Positions 33,302-45,162 of a DNA stretch of 64,000 nt are shown piece after piece. The DNA is taken from positions 806,001 through 870,000 of the forward strand of contig NC_070564.1 in NCBI RefSeq assembly GCF_026914185.1, written 5' to 3'. Positions within the stretch are counted from its first letter, which is position 1. Every line of letters starts with the position of its first letter. Origin of the DNA: Puccinia triticina. Taxonomy: Eukaryota > Basidiomycota > Pucciniomycetes > Pucciniales > Pucciniaceae. Under the pieces are notes generated by a model. That model had not been told where the DNA came from. It saw only the letters and a program-made list of their open reading frames with translations, and did not search any database. Both the position numbers and the translations under genes were made by a program.

Positions 33302-35506
33302 TGTGGAACTACTCAAGGGGGAGAATAGAGCTTGGAAGGGAAATGGATAGCAACACTAGTACTAATGTAAGCTATGCAAGGGTGCTGATGAGGCTGCCTT
33401 CCTGACTAATGCTGAGGGGATGATAGTAACACTAAGAAAAAGAAGAAAAAGGTGTGGCTGATTTCTGCTTGATCTTAGGAGCTAGTACTATGAGCTTTAA
33501 CTACTGACTACTGAGGGTAAGAGAGTTTGGAGGAGTGATGAGAGAGGGGAATGCAATGGCAAGGTTTAATGGCAAGGGGTTGATGAGAATGGGCACTTTA
33601 TAATTTCTGTATCTAAAATTATCTATAACTTCTGCATAAGGTACAAGTGAGGGGGGAAAGACAGTTCTTATATGAAGGAAGGATGAGCACAGACAATAAG
33701 GAGTTCTGGCTATGAGAATGAAGGTTGTACAAATGAGGAAGAGTGATGTGAACATAGTAACAGTATGTAATGATGAGCAATGCTGAAAGGGGAATGCTGG
33801 TTATGGGAATAAAAGAATGTACTAATGGGGAAGAGTGATGAGAACATAGTAACTACTTGTAATGATGAGCACTACTGAAAGAGGTAAGCACAGATCCAAT
33901 GATGTAATGTGTACAATAGGCATAGTACATAATGAGAAATGTATGTAAAGGGTTTAGTATGTGAGAATAAATATGTAAAAGGAATTTACTGTAATGATTC
34001 AAGTAGGTTACTAATGAAATGAGTATTGTAACTAATGAAGAATGTAGGTTGTCTGTAAGTCTTATATCCTTATATAACTACTGAACCATTGTGTCAGCCG
34101 GGCTACCATTCTAAAATAGAGCCCCGCCTGCAGCTCCGGTAGCGCAGCCAAGAGCACCGTAAACTGGGTGCAGAGCAGACCGCAGCGCGGACCTCTGCGC
34201 AGCATAGATGAGTTTTGATTGTTTTAATTACTTGCAAATAGCTTCCTAGAGAAGCTAGACACCAAGAGGACCGCCGCGCGGTCCAGAACCTCTTCTGTAC
34301 AATATATTCCAACTAAGTACAAGTAACAAAACCAAGGGAGCCTGTATGAAAAGACCCCCTCAGAAAACCCACGTAATACTCAGCAGACAGCCACTGGTTG
34401 TGTGAAGACTACGTGGGCTTGGTAGCGGCTAAATCACTCAGCCTGTAATACCTGGTCGCATGGAAACAACAGTCGCCGGTAGGCGGCTAAACAACCAAGC
34501 CACGCGACTCAGAGAACTACAGTACCTGGTCGCGTGGTAATAATCTTCTTCCGAGCTCCGTCGCAGCAACAGTAGCGGAAAGACTCGGATACAAATCGCC
34601 GAAGAGCTCCGCATAGGAAATGACTCCTAGTGATCCTCTACTCGAGAGCAGAAGATCTCTAGCGTGTCATTCCGAGTAGAACTCAGTAAACAGGTTCTGA
34701 GAAGGAAGAATCCTCCTTGCGACCAGTATCCAAGAGATACGGGTCTTAAGAGTAGCAAGACCAGTAAAGAGGCTGTGCCTTCCAACAAAATGTATTGGAA
34801 GGCCAGCCAGGAGAATAGCGAGCCGACGAGCCTCCCAGAAACAGCATAAAAAGCCGGTGTTGGGAGGACTCTGGCTCCCCAGAATCATCAATCACTTTAA
34901 CCGCCCAGCAGCGCACTACTTTGCCGAACATATTCGTTGATCAGTTCGCTCTCAGCTTGTGTTAGATTGTTTTTAGATTCATTGCTCGTCGCTGGACTCC
35001 TGCTCCAACAGTAAGTCCAGCTCATTTTCTCTTTATCATCTCGGGAGTAATCCCCATCAATTATATACTTGGGAACTTGTCGAACAACCCCCGCTTGTCA
35101 GACCCCAGACAACACAGGACATACTACCCCTGCTTGTCAGGCCCTGTAAGAACCGCCCCGGAGGGCACCTTAACCATTCCGCTGCTCTCGCGGCCCCTCC
35201 GTTACATCCCATCAGGGATATAAATCTTTATAAACCATCATCTTACCGCGTCTACAGACGCGCCCACTCGCCGCAGTCACTCGTGTAGCTAGAGGACTTC
35301 GTGTCTTGGCATCACCGAGCCTGACACATTGAAGATAAGGGGGTACTATGTATGAGTGACTATAGGTGAAATTTGGCGTAGAATCTGAATATGCAATAAT
35401 AATGAAGTATTTGTGAAGGGTTATGGGGGAAATGGGAAATGTAATGATGAATGTATGTAAAGAAAAGCAATAAAACACTACTTATGGTTTGGAATGGAGC
35501 ACCACA
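33302..35506 (-). repeat. Gypsy-B 3' LTR, split by a solo LTR
   Basis: Begins TGTGGAACTACTC, ends GGAGCACCACA. Without 34092-35326 and one CATTG copy it is 965 bp, the length of the other LTR. Confidence 0.93.
34092..35326. mobile_element. Solo LTR (1235 bp) inserted in the Gypsy-B LTR
   Basis: Starts TGTCAGCC, ends GCCTGACA (short inverted ends TGTCAG/CTGACA), with a 5-bp duplication CATTG (34087-34091 and 35327-35331). Contains GCATAAAAAGCC near 34846, a TATA-like box. No coding capacity. A solo LTR of an unrelated LTR family is the best reading; a short non-autonomous element is possible. Confidence 0.75.
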
Positions 35507-35574
35507 TCCTCCCCCAACTTATTGTCTGTCCCCAGGCAATGCACCAAAGAGAAGAGTGATCCAGAAAGAGTTGA

Positions 35575-35835
35575 AGAACGTTGAGTCCAAGAGTCCAAAG
35601 TTCCAAAGTCCAGTGTTCTTCCTTCAAAAGGTGAACTCCAAAGTCCTGAGTAGTAATCCAAAATCCAAAGTCCAGTGTCCAAAGCCAATAGAATCCAAGT
35701 ATAATCCAAGTCCAGTATATCTGAGTCCAAGGTATCCAAGTCCAATCCAAAGTCCAATAGTCCTATGTATCCAAAGTATCCATAGTCCAGTATCCAATCC
35801 AAAGAGTCCAGTATCCAAAAGAAGGTCCAATTATC
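35575..35835. repeat. Low-complexity GTCCAAAGTCCA tract
   Basis: Irregular repeats of AGTCCAA/TATCC. Its minus-strand open frames are artefacts of the repeat. Confidence 0.7.
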
Positions 35836-36584
35836 AATGAGGGGTGAATGTTTAAGAAGATCTAACTCTGCTGAAGGCAATATCCTTGAGACAGACACAT
35901 ATTAGACTAGATTCCATTCTGAAGAATACACTAATTTTCCTGCCTAACTGAGGCAAATGGAAGAATGCAATGATTGATGATGATTGATTGATGGGGTTGA
36001 TAATTGTAATTTCTGAAGGTTGTGAATGATTTGAAGTTGAATGACTGAATTTCTGAGTATCTGAATATATATTGTAGAGTTCTGTGAAGAGAAGTTGAAG
36101 TCCAGAGAAGTTGATAAGTTGTCCAAAGAATATTCTTGCTCAAATTGAGTGGTTTCTGAGCTGCCATGTGTTGGAAGAAATTGATTATAATGGTGAATGA
36201 ATGACTGTTTGAATTGATGGTTCAATAATTCTTAGAATACATGGTGAAGATGATGAGGAAATTCCAGTATTGAGGTGGTTGGATGTCCAGTAATTGCCAT
36301 GGGATGGTAAGGAATGATAATGGATGATTAGATTGATTTTTGGAGGAGTGAATTATTGATGGATGAATCCTCCGGGGAATAAATCCCTCCTCCTCCCAGG
36401 AGGAATCATTGATAATGGTCTTTTATTTCAACATTTCTACGAAAAAAAACCTTGAATTTTGTCCAGATGAGGAATGGAACCTGGGTCCATGCGCGTGTGC
36501 TGTCGCAAGAGGGGTCCTGATGTCTGAGCAGGGGCTCCGTGCGGGAGGCGCGCATGCGGACTGACGAAAAGAAAAGTAGGAAAT

Positions 36585-37045
36585 GGTCGACCTGTATCTT
36601 CGGAACGGCTCGATGAAATTTCTTGAAACCGAGTCCATTCGAAAGATACAATTCTCTAGATTAAAATGGTATATACTAATTATTTTTAAGGGTTGAGTAT
36701 CGATTGTGTAGGGCCGGTTAAAGATCCAAGCGAAATCCGCGGGCGCGCATAGTAGTAACACCGCGTAAATATAAGGCGATATGTTTTCGGGTATAACTTG
36801 GATTTCCGTCGATGAAAAGTTCTAATTCCGGGCTCATTAGAAAGGCAAGAAGGAGAGGATGAATAGACAACCGATCAATATTAAAGATTAATTCGGCCGA
36901 TGGGCAGCCGTGAATGCTGAATGAAAACCGTAAATGAGTCCGTGGAAATACTAGGGGAACTTTGAGCGCGTATAACTTTTGAACCACTCGATAGGATGAG
37001 CTGGAACCGAGTTCAAATGAAAGGCAAGATCGGAAAGATCCATTC
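36585..37045. repeat. Three degenerate blocks around GTATAACTT...GAAAGGCAAGA
   Basis: Blocks at about 36590, 36790 and 36968, spaced near 190 bp, share TATAACTTTTGAACCACTCG-like text followed by GAGTTCAAATGAAAGGCAAG-like text. Similar to the blocks at 30915-31180 in Gypsy-C. Confidence 0.55.
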
Positions 37046-37403
37046 TGAAACCGGGAATATTAATTTTGTGACCGGCCGAGGGGTTGTTGAAGCCGTTCAG
37101 AGTATCAATATGATTTCCCGCGGTTTTCATTGTATAGAAGTTGAAAGAAAATGAATACATGATGAAATAATCTTGAGGTAACGCCAAGGAGCTGTCCGAT
37201 TGGACTCCTGAAGCTGGCAATTCGACTGAAAAAGGTTATAGGCGAAAAGAACGACGTGAAAGCGATCCAAGAGCAATCCAAGAATTAATTAAACTGGGTC
37301 GAACACCAGAGTCAATATTAAAAAAATGAAAGAGAATCCGCGCCAAACGATTCTGAGCAGTGAAGCGTCCATCGTGACGTCATAATATGAATAAGAAGTG
37401 GTA

Positions 37404-37412
37404 TCTATAAGG
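37404..37412 (+). promoter_or_regulatory. TATA-like box of the Gypsy-B antisense ORF
   Basis: TCTATAAGG lies 61 bases before the ATG at 37465, a spacing much like that seen in Gypsy-A. Confidence 0.5.
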
Positions 37413-37464
37413 CCCTGGTTGTCAGCCAACGGGACAATCCCGTTATTGCTTTACCTTATCCACA

Positions 37465-38310
37465 ATGATTTCGTCCAGCGCTACGTCCACGCCTTCATCG
37501 CCACAAGAGATCCTTGAACCATCGTTAGAGTACTCGTCCAACACCTCTATTTCCTCATCGCAGCTTGATGAAGAAGCCGTAATTTGTCCCAGCCATGAGT
37601 TCCCGTTCTCGATTCGACGAGCGCATTCGTTTGTCAACAACGTCCCCGTATACAATGCTTTTGCAAGAGATAGCTTTAAACCAGAAGAAGTGGATGCTCT
37701 TCGCCATTATATCCAGCAAGGACTCCTCGCCTTCGCTCGTGAGGACCTCGACGACCCAGTAGCGGCTCGCAACGCCCGTCTCCGGTTATACAGCCGATTT
37801 CACGACGCCTTTACACATGTATGTCGAGTGGATTCTGTATGTATATAACAAAAAGGACTAGAAGAAGGATGATATAATACTAATACTTTAATCCCTGATT
37901 TGTTAGATGGATTCTCATTCTATAATTGATGCCATGGTAGCAGAGACTGAGGAAAGGAATGCCCTGGAGTTGTTAAGGGTGAGGGACCAAGTGGAAGAGG
38001 AGGAAGATGGTTGGAGGGTAGAAGCAGAAATGGAGAGGATAAGAGCTGAGGGTAAGTTCTATTTTTTTATTCTTTATTGAGGATTTTTACTAATGTTATG
38101 CTTTAATTTTCTTTTGATGTCTTTTGAATTTTTTTTATTTTTTTATTTTTTTTTATTTTTAGATAAGGAGAAGGGAAAAGAGAAGGAGGAAAGTGAAATG
38201 GAAGAGGGTGATGTAGTGATAAAAGAAGAAGAGGTGAGCTTTTGATTTTTATATTTAGTTATTTTATTTGAGAGTGTTTTGAGACTGATTTATATATTTC
38301 TGATTTGTTT
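37465..38310 (+). CDS. Spliced antisense ORF in the 3' region of Gypsy-B
   Basis: A protein of about 190 residues opposite to gag-pol. Exons are 37465-37818, 37907-38051 and 38163-38233, then a short uncertain last exon; donors are GTATGT, GTAAGT and GTGAGC. Ser-rich start, then VDALRHYIQQGLLAFAREDL. The later exons are very charged (EEEEDGWRVEAEMERIRAE), likely coiled coil. No known domain. Its position between pol and the 3' LTR and its orientation match the Gypsy-A antisense ORF. Direct sequence similarity is weak at best. Confidence 0.55.
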
Positions 38311-38408
38311 ATAGATTTGATTTTATTTTGTTTTTATGTTATTTGTGTAAGAAGATGAGAAAGAGAAAAGAGAAGATAAATGAATTGATTATTCCTTATT
38401 TATTATTT

Positions 38409-41400
38409 TTACCTAGAGTGGTATTCCTTGACATGAGCTGCAGCAAACCTTCTGGCTAATTCTGTGCCATCCAATTCTTCCAAGATGTAAGATCCTCCTG
38501 GGTTTTGAGCCTTGATTCTGTAAGGGCCATTCCATTTATTTTCAAAGAGCTTGCCAAACTGAGAGTCCAAAGATTTATTATACACTACTACTAATTGACC
38601 TTTCTTTAGTGGCTGCCTTGATGTTTTCTTCTTGTTCCAATAGTCCACAGAGTTCTTCCTGGAATCCATAAGCTGCTGGTGTGCTTGCTGCAAGATGGTA
38701 TCCCTGTTTTCAAGCTGCTGAGTCCTAGCCAATAAAAGATCCTGAGTTGATTCTACCTCTGACCAATCCACTCCAAAGAAGGTTTCCAATTCTAGGTCAA
38801 TGGGTAAGATGGGGGGCTGTCCAAGAACTAGCTCATAAGGTGAGTAACCAGTTGATCTCTTGGTAGAAATTCTGTCTGCAAATAAAACTAAAGGTAAATA
38901 ATTCCTCCACTTCTTGCCTTCTTTTCCACAGAGCTTGACCAAGGTATCCTTAATTGCCTGATGTCCTCTTTCTACCATACCATTTGCTTCAGGATAATAA
39001 GGGGTGGTGACTTTGATTTTGATTCCAGATTCCAGAAGGGATTTTTGAAATTGTTGTCCAAATTCAGAGCCTCCATCCACTGTGACTGACCAAGGGGCTC
39101 CATATCTGTAGATCCAGTTGTCCAAGAACCACTGAGAGATTTTCTTTGCCTGAATCTTTTCTAGTCCAACTGCCTCTACCCATCCAGAAAGGTCATCTCT
39201 TGCAATTACCAGGTACTTCCATTTGCCAGCTTTGATGTGAACTGTATCCAAACTGACTCTTCCAAAGATGGTTGCTGCTCCTGTAGGTTTCTTGGGTTCC
39301 ATTGGCAATTTTGAACTCCTCTTCTGGCAAGCTTCACAAGACTGAACCCACTTGGTAACACCTCTCTTGAGACCTGGCCACCAAAATCTGAGTTTAATTC
39401 TTCTGTAGGTTTCAGCAATACCTCTGTGGCCTAAGGATTCATGAAGGGAATTGAGGATGGATTTCTGAGCTGAAGGAGAGGTGACTACTATCTGGGAGAA
39501 TGGTTTGTTGATCCTGTGCAAGACTCCATTGGAAAGGAAAAAGTTGGCTGATTTGTGCAAAATTTGCTTGAATTCCAGGCTGCTGCATCCTGGAGGTTTG
39601 TTCATGGTTGAAAGGTATTCCTGGAGATGCTTCCAAATTCCTTGCTGCAAGTTACTTACCCCCTCCCCCAACTGAGCTGATGTCCCCAGAAGCAGGCCAA
39701 AAGAAGAATGTTTAGTTCCAAATCCAGGGTGAGGTTTGATCCAGGTTTCATCTTCATCAAAGCTAGGACAATCATCTTCATCAGAATCAGGGGGTCTTCT
39801 TGAAAGTCCATCAGGTAAGGTGAAAGTTTTTCCAGGAGTGTGAACAAGGTCATAGGAGAATAACTGAATAAATCCAATCCATCTGTTCATAGGGGCATTG
39901 GGAAGTGAAGGGTTGTTGATCATTCCAATAAGGCACTGGGCATCCACTCTAAGTTGAAAATGTTGACCCCACAGTTTGGTTTGAAGCTTCTTGAGGATCT
40001 TGGCAACACCTAGAGTTCTAATTTGGATTGTGAGTACTTTGATTCCCTGGGTGAAAAGACTACTGACTCATATAACACAGGCCTATCCATTCCATCAGAA
40101 TCCTGTTGAGTAAGTACAGCACCTGCAGCAATAACACTGGAGTCCACTGAGAGTTTGATTAAGCCAGCATCAGGTCCATAGTCCAATTTCTTCAGGGTGA
40201 TGTCAGTTCCAACAATCCTCTTGAGGTCTTCAAAGGCATCCTGGCAATCTTCAGTCCAATCCCAAGAGGAGTCTTTTCTGGTGAGTCTTCTGAGTGGAGC
40301 AGTGATGGTTGAGTAATTTTTGATGAACATTCTAACATATACACAGATACCTAGGAATCCTCTGACATCTGAAGGAGTGGTGGGAGTTGGCCAGGTTTCA
40401 ATCTTGTTGAGCTTCTTGATGGATATCCTTCTTCCTTCCTTACAAACCACATGGCCAACCAGATCCAGGGCAGGTACACAGCAAGCAAATTTCTTCCCAG
40501 AGATAGTGAGTCCAGCTTCTTCAATCCTGAAAAGTATCCTCTCCAAAGTAATGGCATATTCATACATAAATCTTCTGATCTGGGGGTTTTCCTTTAGAGT
40601 TTCTTCATTGTAGTCAGAGGTTGGTCCTTTTATACCTCCATCATCCACAAAGATACCCATATGCTGAGGTAATTCATCCTGGAGTATCCACATCATTTGG
40701 GCCTGATATACTGCAACTGAATTGGTGGCTCCTTGGGGTAATCTGGTAAGTTGAAATCTTCCAAGGGGTGTTTCAAAGGTGGTTAAAGGTCTGGATTCTG
40801 GAGCTAATTCTCTTTCATCATATCCTCCCATGATATCACCTAGTCCATAGCAAGCCCTTCCAATGAATGATTCAATGAGTTCCTCTGTCTTTGGTGGTAG
40901 TCCAGCGTCCTTAATGGTGACTTTGTTGAGTTTCTGAAGGTCATGTACAATTCTGAGCTTACCATCCTGCTTCTTTACACAAAATATAGGGCTGGAATAA
41001 CTGGAAAAGGATTGTTCATAGAGGCCAGTGCTGAGTCTTTCCCTTACCAATTCTATAACCTGGTCTTTGATGGGTGCAGGGATTGGAATTGGTTTCTGTT
41101 GCCAAGGTTCATGGGGAATGACTGGAATGATATAAGGTTGTCCATAGGTGTGTTTAAGAAGGCCTCTTTCTGTTTCTACAAAAGCCAAAGCACCTTGTCT
41201 AATCACAATTACCCATACTAGTAGGAGATATTCTTGAGGAGAGAGCCATCCAGGAGGTCCAAAGTTGATGAGGTCCAGCCTTCCTTGGGTAATCTTGGAG
41301 GTAGGAATGAATGGTGGGGGAAAAGGGTTCAAAGGAGTGAGGTAAGGATCCCTGGAGAGTGGTGGCCTTGATAAGGGAGGGTTGAGAGATAATGGCATTG

Positions 41401-41578
41401 GTTGGTTTACTGGTTTTATTTTTTTTAGAGTTGATTTATACTTTGCTGAATGAGTGACTACAGTTTGTTGCTTTTGGTTATTTTCCAGGGTTGCAGTTGT
41501 AAGAGAGGGGAACTGAAAACCTGGTCTTAATCTAAAAAATTTACCAGTCCAGAATTGGAAGGTATGCTGGTTTCCCAC
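38409..41578 (-). pseudogene. Gypsy-B pol: RT, RNase H, integrase, one frameshift
   Basis: The first frame (40010-41578) carries RT with YSSPIFCVKKQDGKLRIV, LPQGATNS and FVDD, then RNase H up to KLEL. A single-base loss at about 40010 gives an early TAG. The next frame (from about 39990 to 38409) continues RNase H (LVHTPGKTFTLPDGLSRRP) and a complete integrase. The integrase has zinc domain H-x4-H plus CEACQKR, catalytic-core aspartates (SLDTVH and TVDGGSEF), an E in YPEANGMVERG, and C-terminal WNGPYRI. No chromodomain is visible. The pol start overlaps gag-pro by about 50 bases in another frame. Confidence 0.9.
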
Positions 41579-43971
41579 TTCTGATTACTGGGGAGTATGA
41601 TTGGAACCAAAAAAGTCTGACCAGCTGAATCCATGATTGAAAGTGCTTCTCCTCTGGCTCCATTGTAGTTGATGTTAGCTGAGACATCCATCAAGAAAGG
41701 CTTTCCAATAATCATCTGAACTGGTCCTTTGGCTACCCAGAAATGAACTGTCCTGACTACTTTCCCAATGGTTACCTCCACATCTTCAGCAATTCCAGGT
41801 ATATCAGTAAGGTGACCTCCAATTCCTTTGAGCTTCATAGATTTAGCAGTGAGTACTAATCCAAGTTTATGTGCAAGAGTTTCAGGAATAATGTTGACCA
41901 TAGAGCCAGTATCCAAGAGTGCTTGATGTTTCTCTCCTCCAATAGTGATGGTGATGTACCCAAAAGGACAGGAATAGTGAGTAGTGGGTGACTCCTGTGC
42001 TGGTTCTTCTTCATCCTCCATGTCTGTGAAGTTTGCTGATTTGACACCATCTAATGGGACTCTTCTGTTGGTGATCTTCTTCCTGATACAGTCAGTAACT
42101 CCTGGTGATATAGCAAAGATTTCTCCAAAGGCCAACTCTATCTTTCCTGCAGTCAACATCCTACTAGCCACTTCTTCTTCAATTCCTGGGTATTCCTTGG
42201 CCAAGGTCTTTTCCAAATAGGTCTTCTTAACTGGTTTGTCCTTAGGTGCAGTGGTTGAATCCTTGTCCTTATCCTGGAATCTGACTTGAGGGGAGCCTTT
42301 AGAAGCAGGGGATTTGGAAGCACTAAGAGTGGGGGGCTGGGCCATGTGAAGTAATTCCTCTGTATCCATGTCCATTAGGTCCTGTTTCTCCTTCCTGATC
42401 CTTTTGTCTGACTTGGCTGTTTCCTCCTCATCCTGATCCTTAGAATTGTTTCTGGTCCTCTTTCCAAGGTCTGCTTCATAACTATGGGCTTGATAATAGG
42501 CTGGTTCCTCCTCTAATTGGCCAAAAGAAGATGTGAGCTTAGTTTTAGAGTACTCTTCCACTGGGGTTCTGATTGGCCTGCTTGGAATCCATGGAATAAC
42601 TGATTTGTCTGGAAGTTTGTAATCTCTTCCATCCTTGATAACAGCACCACTAGACATGTCCTGGGAAAGTTGAGAGCAGCTGTTGGTTCCATGGGTTTCC
42701 TGGTGACAATAATAACATTTGAATGGCCAGGTCCTAGCAGGTTTGTCCATGTGGGGAGGTAGTCCTTTGCCAGCAGTGAGAGATGCAAGTTGTTTGGTAA
42801 GGAGTTCCACTTGTTTGTCCAGAGAAGTAGAAGCAGTAGGGGCAGCTCCCTGAGTAGCAGGTGTGGGTTTGGAGGTCCTAGGTGAGTTGTCCAAAGTGAA
42901 TTTCTCTTCTGCCCTCCATTCAGTCCTTCTGTTGACCACTGATCTTGAGTAAACTTCCTGGTGAATGTAGGTAAGAAGAGTTTCAGTGTCTGGCAAGATA
43001 TCACCTCCATCCTTTGAGGCTAGCATTTGATTGTCCTTCATCAAGCTCCTAGTAACCCTTTGATCCAGATCCTTGTGAAGAGTTTCCAAAAGAAGGTGTC
43101 TAAATTCCTCCAGGCTGGTACTGTACCCCATTCTTACCAAGTAGTGAGTGATGGTTTCAAACTTGTTTCTGAATGTGTTGAAGGTTTCCAAGGTGCTGAT
43201 TCCTCCATCCTGAGCTGATTTGTAGACTAGTTTCCTGAGATCCTCCCTGGTATATCTGACCAATGGCTGAGAGGTTCCAAATCTGGTGAGTAACTGTTTC
43301 TTCAGGGTTTCCCAATCCAAGTTTTCATGGCCTGACATGTCTTCCACTTCATCCTTAAGGTCCAACCCTTTGATAAAAGCAATGATTTGTCCAGCCAGTT
43401 CCTTAGAGTTAGCACCATCATCTCTTCCAGCACTTTCATACCTTCTAATGAATTTCTCCACAGGCATGTTGGTTCCATCAAAGAAGAGCTCCTTGTCCAT
43501 GGGTTTGATCTTTACTCCTCTGCTGACAGGATCCTGATACCTAGGCATAGCTGGTTCCTTATTTAAAAAGTGAGTGTTGGACCTGGTGGAGTGTGTTGAG
43601 TCGTACCTTTGGCTCTGGAACCTGGGAAAGCGGGGTGGAGGTGCCTCTAAATCTTCTGAATCTTCTGAAGGCTGATTGGTATCTCTATATCCTATGTATC
43701 TAGGAATACCAGAAGTCTGAGGTCCAAATGGAGGTCTGTAAGAACTGGAGTTGACTTGTGGAGTAGAAGGAACCTGAGGATCTGGAGCATTGGAAGAAGC
43801 CTGTGGACCTGGACCAGTAGAAGAAGGTTGGTAACTTGGACCAGTAGGAGGTACCTGAGTCTGACCAGCATTGGAAGTGGTGGAGTCCTGAACTGCAGCA
43901 TTACTGGATGGATCCACTGGAGGGTAAAGACTGGGAGCAACATTGGTGTTGGGGGATCCTTGGGCAGACAT
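41527..43971 (-). CDS. Gypsy-B gag-protease polyprotein
   Basis: 814-residue open frame. It has a Pro/Ser-rich N-terminus, a capsid region (FFDGTNMPVEKFIRRYESAG, then DMSGHENLDWETLKKQLLTR), and a zinc knuckle CYYCHQETHGTNSC (C-X2-C-X4-H-X4-C). An acidic/basic linker leads to an aspartic protease with LLDTGSMVNIIPE and IIGKPFLMD. Ends at 41527, overlapping the pol frame by about 52 bases, so pol would need ribosomal frameshifting or another route. Intact, consistent with the young LTRs. Confidence 0.9.
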   Translation of the reverse strand: MSAQGSPNTNVAPSLYPPVDPSSNAAVQDSTTSNAGQTQVPPTGPSYQPSSTGPGPQASSNAPDPQVPSTPQVNSSSYRPPFGPQTSGIPRYIGYRDTNQPSEDSEDLEAPPPRFPRFQSQRYDSTHSTRSNTHFLNKEPAMPRYQDPVSRGVKIKPMDKELFFDGTNMPVEKFIRRYESAGRDDGANSKELAGQIIAFIKGLDLKDEVEDMSGHENLDWETLKKQLLTRFGTSQPLVRYTREDLRKLVYKSAQDGGISTLETFNTFRNKFETITHYLVRMGYSTSLEEFRHLLLETLHKDLDQRVTRSLMKDNQMLASKDGGDILPDTETLLTYIHQEVYSRSVVNRRTEWRAEEKFTLDNSPRTSKPTPATQGAAPTASTSLDKQVELLTKQLASLTAGKGLPPHMDKPARTWPFKCYYCHQETHGTNSCSQLSQDMSSGAVIKDGRDYKLPDKSVIPWIPSRPIRTPVEEYSKTKLTSSFGQLEEEPAYYQAHSYEADLGKRTRNNSKDQDEEETAKSDKRIRKEKQDLMDMDTEELLHMAQPPTLSASKSPASKGSPQVRFQDKDKDSTTAPKDKPVKKTYLEKTLAKEYPGIEEEVASRMLTAGKIELAFGEIFAISPGVTDCIRKKITNRRVPLDGVKSANFTDMEDEEEPAQESPTTHYSCPFGYITITIGGEKHQALLDTGSMVNIIPETLAHKLGLVLTAKSMKLKGIGGHLTDIPGIAEDVEVTIGKVVRTVHFWVAKGPVQMIIGKPFLMDVSANINYNGARGEALSIMDSAGQTFLVPIILPSNQKWETSIPSNSGLVNFLD

Positions 43972-44177
43972 GATTGAAACAGGTAAGTTGAATCTAAACC
44001 TGAAGAGTGTTGAAGGTTGATAATGGAGATGCTGATAGTGTTATTGTTGTTTGAAGTTGATTCTAAAAGCAGGAGGTTGATTTATAAAGAAAGGAGTATG
44101 AGGATGTGTAGGTAAAAGTAGTATGTAGCTGATGGTAAGAGTGTTACTAGAGCTGAAGATATCTGAAGTATAGAAAG

Positions 44178-44195
44178 GCCACTGTTGGGACACCA
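44178..44195 (-). other. Gypsy-B primer-binding site candidate
   Basis: TGGTGTCCCAACAGTGGC on the minus strand, starting two bases after the 5' LTR. The same 18 bases occupy the same place in Gypsy-A (48407-48424). Its complement ends in CCA, as expected for a tRNA 3' end, but I could not name the tRNA. Confidence 0.75.
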
Positions 44196-44197
44196 CT

Positions 44198-45162
44198 TGT
44201 GGAACTACTCAAGGGGGAGAATAGAGCTTGGAAGGGAAATGGATAGCAACACTAGTACTAATGTAAGCTATGCAAGGGTGCTGATGAGGCTGCCTTCCTG
44301 ACTAATGCTGAGGGGATGAGAGTAACACTAAGAAAAAGAAGAAAAAGGTGTGGCTGATTTCTGCTTGATCTTAGGAGCTAGTACTATGAGCTTTAACTAC
44401 TGACTACTGAGGGTAAGAGAGTTTGGAGGAGTGATGAGAGAGGGGAATGCAATGGCAAGGTTTAATGGCAAGGGGTTGATGAGAATGGGCACTTTATAAT
44501 TTCTGTATCTAAAATTATCTATAACTTCTACATAAGGTACAAGTGAGGGGGGAAAGACAGTTCTTATATGAAGGAAGGATGAGCACAGACAATAAGGAGT
44601 TCTGGCTATGAGAATGAAGGTTGTACAAATGAGGAAGAGTGATGTGAACATAGTAACAGTATGTAATGATGAGCAATGCTGAAAGGGGAATGCTGGTTAT
44701 GGGAATAAAAGAATGTACTAATGGGGAAGAGTGATGAGAACATAGTAACTACTTGTAATGATGAGCACTACTGAAAGAGGTAAGCACAGATCCAATGATG
44801 TAATGTGTACAATAGGCATAGTACATAATGAGAAATGTATGTAAAGGGTTTAGTATGTGAGAATAAATATGTAAAAGGAATTTACTGTAATGATTCAAGT
44901 AGGTTACTAATGAAATGAGTATTGTAACTAATGAAGAATGTAGGTTGTCTGTAAGTCTTATATCCTTATATAACTACTGAACCATTGAAGATAAGGGGGT
45001 ACTATGTATGAGTGACTATAGGTGAAATTTGGCGTAGAATCTGAATATGCAATAATAATGAAGTATTTGTGAAGGGTTATGGGGGAAATGGGAAATGTAA
45101 TGATGAATGTATGTAAAGAAAAGCAATGAAACACTACTTATGGTTTGGAATGGAGCACCACA
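44198..45162 (-). repeat. Gypsy-B 5' LTR (965 bp)
   Basis: Intact copy; starts TGTGGAACTACTC, ends GGAGCACCACA, followed by CCGG. Confidence 0.95.

Larger units (their letters stand above)
35507..37403 (-). other. Gypsy-B 3' internal untranslated region
   Basis: Begins with the purine tract and the CTCCCCCAACTTATTGTCTG text shared with Gypsy-A, then a TCCAAGTCCAA-type low-complexity tract (35575-35835) and the degenerate block repeats (36585-37045). No gene on either strand before the antisense ORF. Confidence 0.6.
33302..45162 (-). mobile_element. Ty3/Gypsy LTR retrotransposon 'Gypsy-B', young and nearly intact
   Basis: LTRs at 33302-35506 (split by a solo LTR) and 44198-45162, both 965 bp net with about three differences by eye. 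The target duplication is CCGG (33298-33301 and 45163-45166). It contains gag-protease, RT-RNase H and integrase ORFs, the same 18-base primer site as Gypsy-A (44178-44195), a purine tract at the 3' LTR, and an antisense ORF between pol and the 3' LTR. Confidence 0.93.
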
